Source: a virus
Direction: 5' to 3' (one strand)
DNA length: 50,181 bases
Virus record (IMG/VR): IMGVR_UViG_3300031885_000023
Location: 1-50,181 of that record
Shown here one piece after another: positions 1 to 7,670 of the stretch. Under the pieces are notes generated by a model. It was not told where the DNA came from. It was given only the letters and a program-made list of their open reading frames with translations, and ran no database searches. The position numbers and the translations under genes were made by a program. Position 1 is the stretch's first letter. Each line of letters starts with the position of its first letter.

Positions 1-63
1 CGGCGCTATGGCCCGATTAGGCCCCTCTAATCCGTCAATAGGTGTCTACCCTAACAGCCGGCC

Positions 64-321
64 ATGTTAGTGAGCGCTCACTGACTTAGCAGTCGGGCAG
101 GTCGAGTGCCAGTAATGGGGACAGAGTCGGCGCTCGGCTCGGTCTACTCTATGTTAATGAGCGCTCACTAACATACGAGCTCGGCTCGGACTGCCATGTT
201 AGTACTTACTAACATACGAGCTCGGCTCGGTCTACCATGTTAGTTAGCGCTTACTGGGGCGCTAGCACTATGTAAGTGAGCGCTCACTGGGGCGCTAGCA
301 CTATGTAAGTGAGCGCTCACT
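64..321. repeat. array of palindromes around GAGCGCTC
   Basis: Several related dyads lie head to tail. AGTGAGCGCTCACT is perfect at 69-82. A 24-bp dyad with one mismatched pair spans 151-174. A 20-bp dyad with a two-base centre spans 196-215. A degenerate copy lies at 239-255, and copies with intact core lie at 275-288 and 308-325. Spacers share a GAGCTCGGCTCGG-type segment (176-189, 217-230, with a related copy near 131-142). The dyads look like operators of a dimeric repressor; the core resembles symmetric operators of LacI/GalR or TetR-type regulators. Replication iterons or a packaging site are alternatives. No binding protein is recognised in the window. Confidence 0.8.
256..321. repeat. 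two tandem 33-bp repeat units
   Basis: Units 256-288 and 289-321 are identical over 33 bp. Each starts GGGGCGCTAGCACTATGTAA and ends with the GAGCGCTCACT dyad. This is the most regular part of the palindrome array. Confidence 0.85.
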
Positions 322-520
322 AACATCGCGGGGGCCTTTTCTATGATGCAATGCACCAATTTGGGTCCCGTGGCGGCCTGCCGGTCGGGGGGCCCCACAG
401 ACCCCGAGCTCGTTCCATTCCCCACAAAACTCAACTTCCTAAATTTTTTTTGTAAAATTTGTGTAGTAAATTTCACAATGTGAAATGAAATGCGCTAAGT
501 CCTTGATGTTCGACGGGGAT

Positions 521-631
521 GCGGGGGTAGCGGGGGTTACTTTACTCTTTTTTATATTTTTAAAAAATAAAAAATAAAGATAGAGGGAAACCTGGAATAT
601 ACCCCCGCAAGTGCCGCAACCCCCGCGCTAC
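521..631. repeat. GC-rich inverted repeat flanking an AT-rich stretch
   Basis: The left arm (521-539) has two runs of five G. The right arm (600-631) has the matching C runs: GCGGGGGTA pairs with TACCCCCGC, and a GCGGGGGTT block pairs with AACCCCCGC. The roughly 60 bases between them include a nearly pure A/T tract (540-585). Together with the palindrome array this resembles an origin or another protein-nucleated site. Otherwise 330-660 holds nothing recognisable. Confidence 0.6.
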
Positions 632-662
632 TGCGAGCAAAATTGATAGTTAAAAACTATTG

Positions 663-698
663 GGGCTATAACAATCAAATGTTTGCATTAGTAGATGT
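663..698 (+). promoter_or_regulatory. phage promoter motif, copy 1
   Basis: GGGCT at 663-667 is followed, 22 bp start to start, by GCATTAGTA at 685-693. It sits in front of the first gene, whose ATG (699) is only 5 bases after the core, so the transcript would be leaderless or nearly so. Confidence 0.75.
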
Positions 699-1040
699 AT
701 GAACGAATATGTTTATCAGATCCAGGGTGCCCTAGAAGATTCCAATGGAAGGCTTAGGGGTTTTCGTGTCCTGGTCTGTGATCTAAACTACTTTGACTCT
801 GCCGACGCGCCAATTGAAATATTGGACAAAGAGACGGTTAGGTACATCGAGTTTCGTTTAAAGGTCTGCGAACACCTGGACATTAACCGGCTGCCCGTAG
901 AAATCCAAAACAAAATTAGGGCGCCGTTAGGGCGTTGGTTGGACCTGTGGGTCCTAGATAATTTTTATGGCGATACTAGCAAATCAAAAAGTCCTGACGT
1001 TGGACTATTGGAAACCAGCAAACAAAATCCAGCGAGGTGA
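699..1040 (+). CDS. hypothetical protein, first gene of the rightward arm
   Basis: This 113-residue soluble protein matches no family I recognise. It is the first gene after the non-coding region and follows promoter copy 1 directly. The ATG lies 5 bases after the promoter core and has no ribosome binding site. Its last 74 bases overlap the intein-like gene in another frame. The C-terminal tail, rich in Ser, Lys and Asn, lies within that overlap, so the functional part may end near residue 90. Its place just ahead of terL is where a small terminase subunit often sits, but nothing here looks like a terminase HTH, and a better TerS candidate lies at 45403-45792. Confidence 0.6.
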   Translation: MNEYVYQIQGALEDSNGRLRGFRVLVCDLNYFDSADAPIEILDKETVRYIEFRLKVCEHLDINRLPVEIQNKIRAPLGRWLDLWVLDNFYGDTSKSKSPDVGLLETSKQNPAR

Positions 1041-1959
1041 TTACCTGTTTGACCGGAACGGTAAGCCGGTACAGGTAAAATTAGTACAGGAATACTTTTC
1101 AGACGACTGCTACGAGGTCATGTTAAATGACTACCTAACAATCTCTGGTGACAAGCGCCTAGAATTTTTAGTGGAAAACTTTAAATACAGGGACAGGGTC
1201 ATAGAGTACAAGGGATACCATCCCTTTAGGCGGCCACTAAAGCCGATGAATGTAGAGACGTTGCTAGATGGTGACCTAAAAGACAAAACAAATTGTAAGA
1301 TCTACTCGATTCCTACCACAAAACCGATTGAGTTACCCCACCAGACCCTACCCGTGCCACCGTTTGTCTTTGGTTTTTGGTTTGTAAACCGCAAACCTAG
1401 CAAATTTTTTACAACAACCCCGTCGACACAGGAAGAAGTAGAGCAACAGCTTAAAGATTTTGGGTACAAGGTTAAGATTCGCAAGACAATACACAACGGC
1501 TGGCGGCAGTTTACCATATCGCCGACCATAGAGTCACAGTTGGCCCCTGGTATCCCAACCAAAATACCAGCAAACTACCTGCTGGCGGACAAAGAACAAC
1601 GAATTGAGCTGCTGCGTGGCATAATATTTGCAAAACCGCGCCAGTATCTGCCCAGTAAAGACCGTTTTAGGTTTTCTACCACACACTACGGCACGGCACT
1701 GTCAATTCAAGGCCTTGTTGAGTCGCTAGGTGGCAAGACTAGCCTTACATTTACAGAAAAAAATAGTACCTACACGTTAATTTTTAGAACCCGTTTAAAA
1801 TTGGTACCTAATCAGGTATCTAAACCGATAAAAATACATCAAGCGCGTAGGTATATCGAAAAAATTACAAAGATCCAGCCACAAACCTGTGTTCACATTG
1901 AGACAGACGGGCCGGATAACAGCTATCTCGTAGGAGAGGGTTTTATTTCATGTCGTTAA
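967..1959 (+). CDS. free-standing degenerate Hint/LAGLIDADG (intein-like) protein
   Basis: The 330-residue protein reads like an intein without exteins. Residues 2-80 resemble the Hint N-terminal half (KVLT, then WKPANKI, QRGDYLFD and NGKPV). Residues 128-230 resemble a two-motif LAGLIDADG endonuclease (VFGFWF and a second helix near LLRGIIF). Residues 308-330 resemble the Hint C-terminal block (NSYLVGEGFISCR). Key residues appear lost: Ala or Ile at the nucleophile position, SGDK where TxxH is expected, CR where the terminal His-Asn is expected, and no acidic residue closing either LAGLIDADG helix. Splicing and DNA cutting are therefore unlikely, yet the frame is open. The gene overlaps terL by 10 bases, suggesting coupled translation. 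It may derive from a terminase intein and act as a DNA-binding or regulatory protein. There is no strong ribosome binding site at 967. Confidence 0.65.
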   Translation: MAILANQKVLTLDYWKPANKIQRGDYLFDRNGKPVQVKLVQEYFSDDCYEVMLNDYLTISGDKRLEFLVENFKYRDRVIEYKGYHPFRRPLKPMNVETLLDGDLKDKTNCKIYSIPTTKPIELPHQTLPVPPFVFGFWFVNRKPSKFFTTTPSTQEEVEQQLKDFGYKVKIRKTIHNGWRQFTISPTIESQLAPGIPTKIPANYLLADKEQRIELLRGIIFAKPRQYLPSKDRFRFSTTHYGTALSIQGLVESLGGKTSLTFTEKNSTYTLIFRTRLKLVPNQVSKPIKIHQARRYIEKITKIQPQTCVHIETDGPDNSYLVGEGFISCR

Positions 1960-3395
1960 CAGCAAAACAAGAACTTGAATTAAAGAAGTTCGCACAAGCA
2001 CGCACGCACTGGCCTAAGGATCAGCTTGAAGCCGCCATTTGGCAGGTCAAGTGGCACCTACAGGCGTTACCACACCAACGGGAGCCAGAGGATGGTGAGT
2101 ATGATACGTTTCTTATGCTTGCCGGCCGTGGATCGGGTAAGACGCACACTGCTAGCCACTGGATTGGCATTCGCGCTTGGATATACGACAACACCCGCTG
2201 GCTCGTCACTGCTCCAACATCAAACGATATACGTGCAACTTGTTTCGAGGGGGACTCCGGACTTCTCAATATCATCCCCCCGTCACTTATTCGAGACTAC
2301 AACAAGTCTTTGTTTGAGGTCACCCTTACAAATGGATCTCTTATACAGGGGATCCCCGCTTCAGAACCCGAGCGTTACCGAGGTAAGCAATATCACGGGG
2401 CCTGGTTTGACGAGCTGTGTGCATTTGACTACATTGATGATGCCTACGATGGCGTACAGTTTACCCTCCGCCTTAGGGACCCACGCATCCCTCGAGTGCA
2501 GCAGATTATTACCACCACACCAAAGCCAAAAGAATTAATTGTAGACCTAAACGAAGGGAAAGTAGGTGGAGATGTATACGTATCAAACGCGTCGTCCTAC
2601 GACAACCGAGCAAACCTTTCAGAGACTTTTTTCAAACAGCTTGAAACGTATGACGGAACTGACATTGGAAGACAAGAGATCTATGGTGAGATTCTTGACC
2701 CGGAACAGTCAGGTATCATCAAACGCAAACAGTTTAAGCTCTGGCCAGCCAAAAAACCAACCCCAACCTTAGAGTATGTCATTGCGTCGTATGACCCGGC
2801 GACTTCTGAGAAAACTATGAACGACCCGACCGCCTGCACCATCTGGGGCGTGTTTGAGCAAGAAGACGCCGGGACGGCAATTATACTACTAGACGCTTGG
2901 GATGAGCACCTGTCATACCCTGAGCTACGTAGGAAAGTAATCAACGACTTCAAAGAAGTTGTATACGGGGCAGATAACGACTTTGGCAAAGGCCGAAAGG
3001 CTGACCTGATACTGATGGAAGATAAGTCGGCGGGTATCTCGCTGATCCAAGAACTCCAGGGCGCTGGGGTACCAGTCAGGGGGTACAACCCTGGCAGAGC
3101 GGATAAAGTACAACGATTAAACATTGTCTCTCCCCTAGTAGCTAAAGGCAAGGTCTGGATACCGGAGGAACCCCAACGAAAAGGTGAATATGCAGACTGG
3201 GCAAAACGTTTTCTGCGTCAGGTATGTTCATTTCCAGAGGCTGGCGGACACGATGACTACGTCGACTCCCTCTCCCAAGCGTTGCGCGTTCTACGTGATT
3301 CTGGATGGATCCAACTCGACCCGCTACCAGCTCGAGACTATAGTTACGTGGACGACGACATAAGCAAGCGTTTTGTCAATCCCTACGCCCAGTAG
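1950..3395 (+). CDS. terL: terminase large subunit (packaging ATPase and nuclease)
   Basis: TerL pumps DNA into the prohead through the portal and cuts it. The 481 residues are a usual length. The ATPase half shows Walker A AGRGSGKT (residues 58-65) and Walker B with FDEL (about 154-157). The RNase H-like nuclease half shows the acidic motifs YDPATSE (about 283), MEDKSAG (about 355) and HDDYVDS (about 433). The PGRADKVQR segment is typical of the Terminase_6C family. An AGGAGAG ribosome binding site precedes the ATG at 1950, which overlaps the end of the intein-like gene. The TAG stop merges with the GGGCG box of promoter copy 2. The TerL itself has no intein insertion. Confidence 0.96.
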   Translation: MSLTAKQELELKKFAQARTHWPKDQLEAAIWQVKWHLQALPHQREPEDGEYDTFLMLAGRGSGKTHTASHWIGIRAWIYDNTRWLVTAPTSNDIRATCFEGDSGLLNIIPPSLIRDYNKSLFEVTLTNGSLIQGIPASEPERYRGKQYHGAWFDELCAFDYIDDAYDGVQFTLRLRDPRIPRVQQIITTTPKPKELIVDLNEGKVGGDVYVSNASSYDNRANLSETFFKQLETYDGTDIGRQEIYGEILDPEQSGIIKRKQFKLWPAKKPTPTLEYVIASYDPATSEKTMNDPTACTIWGVFEQEDAGTAIILLDAWDEHLSYPELRRKVINDFKEVVYGADNDFGKGRKADLILMEDKSAGISLIQELQGAGVPVRGYNPGRADKVQRLNIVSPLVAKGKVWIPEEPQRKGEYADWAKRFLRQVCSFPEAGGHDDYVDSLSQALRVLRDSGWIQLDPLPARDYSYVDDDISKRFVNPYAQ

Positions 3396-3431
3396 GGCGG
3401 ATACCCTGGTATTTGTGCATTAGTAGTAATA
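3395..3431 (+). promoter_or_regulatory. phage promoter motif, copy 2
   Basis: GGGCG at 3395-3399 begins at the last base of the terL stop. GCATTAGTA follows at 3417-3425, 22 bp start to start, then AATAG. It drives the portal/head block. Confidence 0.75.
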
Positions 3432-3441
3432 GAAACCTTAT

Positions 3442-3990
3442 ATGAATATTTTAAAGACGCCCCAGCAAAAACTACTGGAAGAAGCCGGCGCAGTGCCAGC
3501 ATCGCCAGGGATGTTAAAAACACCCCAACAGCTTTTGCTGGAGGAGTCTGGCGTCACGCCCAAATTTTCAGACGGCGGCAGCACAAATCAAATGAGCCCG
3601 GAAATGTTACGTGCCTTGATGCAGGCCTATGATTATCAAATGTCTCAACAAAAACCGGAAGTTGAGCCTGGGTTTCAAGCGCAGCCCCAAACCGCAACAA
3701 CCTGGATGCGAGATAAAATTGCCAGTTTGATTGGCGAAAAACCTGCTGACCGATTATTTGGGACTGGCTATGAAGGTCAACAAATGGAATATTTACCACT
3801 TCAAATTTTAAATCCGTTTTCGGCGGCAGGGACTATTATTGACGCAGGACCAGAAATGTACCGTCAGTACGGGCAAGGAGAAACTGGTGGCGCTGCCTTG
3901 ACTGGCGGAATTGCTGCGTTAAGCGCTCTTCCTTTTGCAAAGCCAATTAAAAAAACAGCAAGCGCAATTTCAAAAAAGATTAAAAAATAA
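3442..3990 (+). CDS. hypothetical virion-associated protein with internal duplication
   Basis: The 182 residues match no family I recognise. The N-terminus holds two similar segments, LKTPQQKLLEEAG (residues 4-16) and LKTPQQLLLEESG (25-37), an internal duplication. They are followed by FSDGGST (about 42-48), a copy of the Gly-Gly motif found in the internal virion proteins. Residues 130-175 contain a Gly/Ala-rich hydrophobic segment (TGGAALTGGIAALSALPFA) and the C-terminus is Lys-rich, so membrane association is possible. The stop overlaps the portal start (AATAATGG). Position and motif suggest a minor virion or ejected protein. Confidence 0.6.
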   Translation: MNILKTPQQKLLEEAGAVPASPGMLKTPQQLLLEESGVTPKFSDGGSTNQMSPEMLRALMQAYDYQMSQQKPEVEPGFQAQPQTATTWMRDKIASLIGEKPADRLFGTGYEGQQMEYLPLQILNPFSAAGTIIDAGPEMYRQYGQGETGGAALTGGIAALSALPFAKPIKKTASAISKKIKK

Positions 3991-6737
3991 TGGCAAACCC
4001 AATACTACCAACCCAGTCCGGCGCTAATCTGCCTAGTCTTGATACCGAACAAAACATTGAAGAGGCGATGGCCCAAGATGCAGAGATGGACTACTATGAG
4101 GAAACTCTTGGATTAGAGCCTGGTGATGTAGAAGAAGAAATTATTGAGTTAGAAGATGGATCTGTGGTAGTCAACTACCAAGAAAAACAAAGCCCACGCA
4201 AAAACCCTGAGTTTTATGAAAACTTAGCTGAGTCGTTTGATGATGGTGTGTTAGACAACCTAGCACAAGAATATTTAGATTTTATTGATGTTGATCACGA
4301 GTCAAGAAAACAACGAGACAAACAGTACGAAGAAGGACTACGTAGGACTGGCCTAGGAAAAGACGCACCCGGTGGTGCAACATTTGATGGCGCTTCTAAA
4401 GTAGTGCACCCGGTCATGGCGGAGGCATGCGTTGACTTTGCTGCCTCGACCGCAAGAGAATTACTACCACCAGATGGATTGGTTAGATCCAACGTCAAGG
4501 GCGAAGTTGATCGTGTAAAAGAAGACACAGCAGATCGCAAGGTAACGTTTTTAAACTGGCAGCTTACAGATCAAGTACAAGAGTACCGCGACGAGATGGA
4601 GCAGTTACTCACCCAGCTACCACTAGGCGGTTCACAGTTTTTAAAATGGCGTTGGGAAGAAGAACAAAAGCGACCAACTTGCGAGTGGGTGGCGATTGAT
4701 AATATTTTGTTACCGTATGCGTCCACTAACTTCTACACAGCGCAGCGTGTAACTGAAGTACAAGACATTACCGAAGACACGTTTTTACAGCGCGTTGACA
4801 CTGGAATATATCGTGACATTGACAGCGCGTATACATCTGATGCGCCACTGAATGATCAGACACAATCTGAAAAAGCAAACAACAAGATTGAAGGCAAAGA
4901 CATGCCTTCTAAAAATATTGACGGTCTGCGTCGTATTTATGAAATAACTTGTTTTATGCGTCTTGATGACGACGAAAAAACAGAAGGTAAACGCGCACCA
5001 TACATTTTAATGATTGACGAGACCACAAGCAAAGTCTTGGGTCTGTATCGTAACTGGGAAGCAAATGATGAAAAGTTTGAAAAACTGGACTGGTATGTCG
5101 AGTTTAAATTTATCCCTTGGCGTGGCGCTTATGCTATTGGCCTTCCCCATCTTATTGGTGGTCTTAGCGCTGCTCTCACTGGCGCTCTGCGTGCTCTCTT
5201 GGATGCGGCGCATATTAACAATTCCCAAACGCTACTTAAACTCAAGGGTGGACGAATTGGTGGCCAAAGCGATCGAATCGAGCCTACGCAAGTAGTAGAA
5301 ATTGAGGGGGCACCTGGTGTTGATGATGTTCGCAAGATTGCGATGCCAATGCCGTTTAATCAACCATCTTCGGTACTGTTTAATTTACTAGGCTGGTTAA
5401 CTGACGCAGCCAAAGGCGTTGTCACCACAGCAGAAGAAAAAATTGGCGACGCAAACAACAATATGCCGGTTGGTACGGCCCAGGCTCTCATCGAGCAGGG
5501 CGCTAAAGTATTCTCCAGCATTCACGCACGACTACATCGCAGCCAGACCAAATCATTACAAATTATATCTCGCCTAAACCATTGGTACTTAGATGAGATG
5601 GACAACCAGTCTGGTACAGAAATTCAAGTGCGAGACTTTGCGTACAACAGCGACGTACGCCCAGTATCCGATCCTAATATTTTCTCTGAGACACAGCGAT
5701 TGGCTCAGAATCAGGCTTTGTTGCAAATGGCAACCTCTGCGCCGCCCGGCATGTTTGATGTCCGCGCGGTGTACCGCAGGGTTTTAAAGCAGCTTAAAAT
5801 CCCATCAATTGATGAGATACTGCCAAACCCAATGGGTGCAAAAGAATCTAACCCAGCGCTAGAAAACGTATCCATGACCATGGGTCGACCAGCCGCGGCG
5901 TATCCAGACCAAGATCATATCAGTCACATTAAGATTCACCTTGAGTATGCAATGAACCCTGCATATGGTGCCAATCCAGTAATCGGGCCAACGTTCTCAC
6001 CTAACGCGCTTGAGCACATTAAGCAACACTTAACACTACACTATCTGCAATCCATGCGCTCATACGTAGCGCAGGCATCAGGTGGTCGGGATGAGCTAGA
6101 GTTACACCAAGAGAAACCATTAACCTTGGAATCACAGCAGGCGCTGGCGCTAGCGTCACAAATGGTTGGTGAAGACGCAAACCAAACACTTCAGCCATAC
6201 GTGCAGCAAATTCAGCAATTGGCGCAAAAAGTTCAGGAGTCACAACAGGCTCAGATGGAGCGAATTGCGTCTCAGGATCCAACGGCCCAGGTATTGCTCA
6301 AAACTCAAATGGCTGAAACTCAGCGCAAACAACAAGAGTCACAGCTCAAAATGCAGATGGACCAGCAAAAGAGCCAGCAAGATTATGAGATTAAACTGGC
6401 TGAGTTACAACGTAAAGTGCTGGAATTACAGAGCAAATACGAAGTTCAGACCGAGCTTGATAACCAGAAAAACTCAACAAACGTGGCAGTTGCCAGCATG
6501 AATAACTCTTCGCGCGAACGCGTGGCGGCCTTACAGGCTCAGGCACAACTATCTGCTCAAGAAGTTGCGCTGGCACAAGAGCAGGCGATGTTGGGAATTC
6601 AGGCAGTAAACGAGGCAGAAAAAGACATACGCCAGCACGGCATAGAGATTGAAAGACAGCAACTTGTTAATGATGCAGACGCAACAAAACAAGCAATTCA
6701 GGCAGCACTACAACAAAAACCTACCACAGGAGCATAA
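3990..6737 (+). CDS. portal protein, P22 gp1-like
   Basis: The portal is the dodecameric ring at one capsid vertex through which DNA enters and leaves; it docks TerL and later the tail. The 915-residue length is high but normal for P22-like portals with extended C-termini. Core features are the RIYEITCFMRLD region (about 310), the GLPHLIGGLSAALTGALRAL helix region (about 385-405), and NNMPVGTAQALIEQGAKVFS (about 490), typical of this family. Residues 720-900 are Gln/Lys-rich and predicted coiled coil, like the barrel extension of P22 gp1. It lies between terL and the scaffold/capsid genes, the usual packaging-head order. Confidence 0.9.
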   Translation: MANPILPTQSGANLPSLDTEQNIEEAMAQDAEMDYYEETLGLEPGDVEEEIIELEDGSVVVNYQEKQSPRKNPEFYENLAESFDDGVLDNLAQEYLDFIDVDHESRKQRDKQYEEGLRRTGLGKDAPGGATFDGASKVVHPVMAEACVDFAASTARELLPPDGLVRSNVKGEVDRVKEDTADRKVTFLNWQLTDQVQEYRDEMEQLLTQLPLGGSQFLKWRWEEEQKRPTCEWVAIDNILLPYASTNFYTAQRVTEVQDITEDTFLQRVDTGIYRDIDSAYTSDAPLNDQTQSEKANNKIEGKDMPSKNIDGLRRIYEITCFMRLDDDEKTEGKRAPYILMIDETTSKVLGLYRNWEANDEKFEKLDWYVEFKFIPWRGAYAIGLPHLIGGLSAALTGALRALLDAAHINNSQTLLKLKGGRIGGQSDRIEPTQVVEIEGAPGVDDVRKIAMPMPFNQPSSVLFNLLGWLTDAAKGVVTTAEEKIGDANNNMPVGTAQALIEQGAKVFSSIHARLHRSQTKSLQIISRLNHWYLDEMDNQSGTEIQVRDFAYNSDVRPVSDPNIFSETQRLAQNQALLQMATSAPPGMFDVRAVYRRVLKQLKIPSIDEILPNPMGAKESNPALENVSMTMGRPAAAYPDQDHISHIKIHLEYAMNPAYGANPVIGPTFSPNALEHIKQHLTLHYLQSMRSYVAQASGGRDELELHQEKPLTLESQQALALASQMVGEDANQTLQPYVQQIQQLAQKVQESQQAQMERIASQDPTAQVLLKTQMAETQRKQQESQLKMQMDQQKSQQDYEIKLAELQRKVLELQSKYEVQTELDNQKNSTNVAVASMNNSSRERVAALQAQAQLSAQEVALAQEQAMLGIQAVNEAEKDIRQHGIEIERQQLVNDADATKQAIQAALQQKPTTGA

Positions 6738-6738
6738 C

Positions 6739-6957
6739 ATGGCCGAAAATTTACAAGGCTTTCGTCAAACATACCAGGAGACTGGCAAACTATCTAGCGG
6801 CGGCGGCCCTGGCGAGAAAAACCTCGACAAGGGTGCCTCTGGCAGCCACCGGGATAACAACTGGAAAAAAGGTGCAGCCCAAAACAAAATGGCTAAAGAC
6901 TGCAAAGTCGGGCCAGATAAAAACCTTAAAGACATCAAAGGCGGCAATTTTTATTAA
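6739..6957 (+). CDS. small basic, Gly/Lys-rich hypothetical protein
   Basis: Translation from the ATG at 6739, which has an AGGAG site six bases upstream, gives 72 residues. A longer reading from further upstream would lie inside the portal gene and is not supported. The protein is hydrophilic and apparently disordered, rich in Gly, Lys, Asn and Asp, with SSGGGPGEKN in the middle and KGGNFY at the end. No family is recognised. It directly follows the portal gene and precedes promoter copy 3, so it is probably a minor head protein of the same transcript. Confidence 0.65.
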   Translation: MAENLQGFRQTYQETGKLSSGGGPGEKNLDKGASGSHRDNNWKKGAAQNKMAKDCKVGPDKNLKDIKGGNFY

Positions 6958-6962
6958 TTTTA

Positions 6963-6998
6963 GGGCGGATTCCTTCATATACTTGCATTAGTGAAATT
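6963..6998 (+). promoter_or_regulatory. phage promoter motif, copy 3
   Basis: GGGCG at 6963-6967 and GCATTAGTG at 6985-6993, 22 bp apart start to start. The ATG of the next gene is at 6999, 5 bases after the core. Confidence 0.72.
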
Positions 6999-7193
6999 AT
7001 GAAGGACTTTTTATCTGAAATTATCGGTCGTGTAAAGACTGAGCAAAAATTAATCGCGGAGTCCGTTACCGCGGGGAATAACGTAAATTCATTTGAGGAT
7101 TACCAAAGATTAGTTGGTAGACATGAGGGATTGACGTTAACGTTAAGCATTATTAACGAGATTTTAACGGAAGACGAAGAAGACGAATCGTAA
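6999..7193 (+). CDS. small hypothetical protein
   Basis: A 64-residue protein with a helical N-terminus (MKDFLSEIIGRVKTEQ) and an acidic tail ending EDEEDES. It has no membrane segment and no family I recognise. The ATG is 5 bases after the promoter core, so the mRNA would be leaderless or nearly so. It precedes the GroES-like gene by 21 bases. Confidence 0.6.
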   Translation: MKDFLSEIIGRVKTEQKLIAESVTAGNNVNSFEDYQRLVGRHEGLTLTLSIINEILTEDEEDES

Positions 7194-7214
7194 GATTCAA
7201 GAAAGGACTGCCGC

Positions 7215-7655
7215 ATGGCATTTGATATATCACAAAAAGAAGACCCAGATCTTCGCTCAGAGCAAGAGTGTTTTCCTGAGATAGACCCTGGTGTTGAAGT
7301 AGCTGGAGACCGTGTATTAGTGCAACTAAGACGGGAAAAGGCTAAAAGTAAAGGCGGAATCATCTTAGTTGATGAGACCCGACAGACGTTACGTTTCAAC
7401 GAGACCGTTGCAAAAGTAGTCCAAGTTGGACCTTTGGCATATAAGTCGCCAGATACGCTTGAGCCTTGGATTGAAGGCCCCTGGTGTAAAGTTGGCGATC
7501 TAGTTCGTACGATTAAGTACGGAGGTGATCGGTTCGTTGTTAACCCGGATGATGAAGGCTCTCCAGTGGTGTTTATTACCATCCAGGCACGTGAAATCAT
7601 TTCTCGCATCAAGTCGTTTGAGCATGCGCAGAAAATGAAGGCGTTTGTAGACTAA
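7215..7655 (+). CDS. GroES-like co-chaperonin
   Basis: The 146 residues contain a GroES-type beta-barrel. VAGDRVLVQL opens the fold (residues 29-38). GGIIL (47-51) corresponds to the mobile-loop tripeptide region by which GroES binds GroEL. GDLVRTIKYGGDRF and the closing REIISRIKS match the family end. An acidic N-terminal extension of about 28 residues and an insert (about 75-92) distinguish it from bacterial GroES. Phages such as T4 (gp31) encode co-chaperonins that work with host GroEL to fold the capsid protein. The position between portal and scaffold/capsid genes fits that role. An AAAGGA site precedes the ATG. Confidence 0.85.
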   Translation: MAFDISQKEDPDLRSEQECFPEIDPGVEVAGDRVLVQLRREKAKSKGGIILVDETRQTLRFNETVAKVVQVGPLAYKSPDTLEPWIEGPWCKVGDLVRTIKYGGDRFVVNPDDEGSPVVFITIQAREIISRIKSFEHAQKMKAFVD

Positions 7656-7670
7656 TTTTGAAAGAAAATT

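Noticed and set aside
64-321. CRISPR array
   Set aside because: The repeats are palindromic operators with repeated, not unique, spacers, and no cas genes are present.
240-476. 78-codon minus-strand frame through the palindrome repeats
   Set aside because: Its second half is simply the translated repeat units, it has no ribosome binding site, and it resembles no protein.
1950-3395. Intein inserted in TerL
   Set aside because: The ATPase and nuclease motifs are contiguous; the intein-like gene is separate and upstream.
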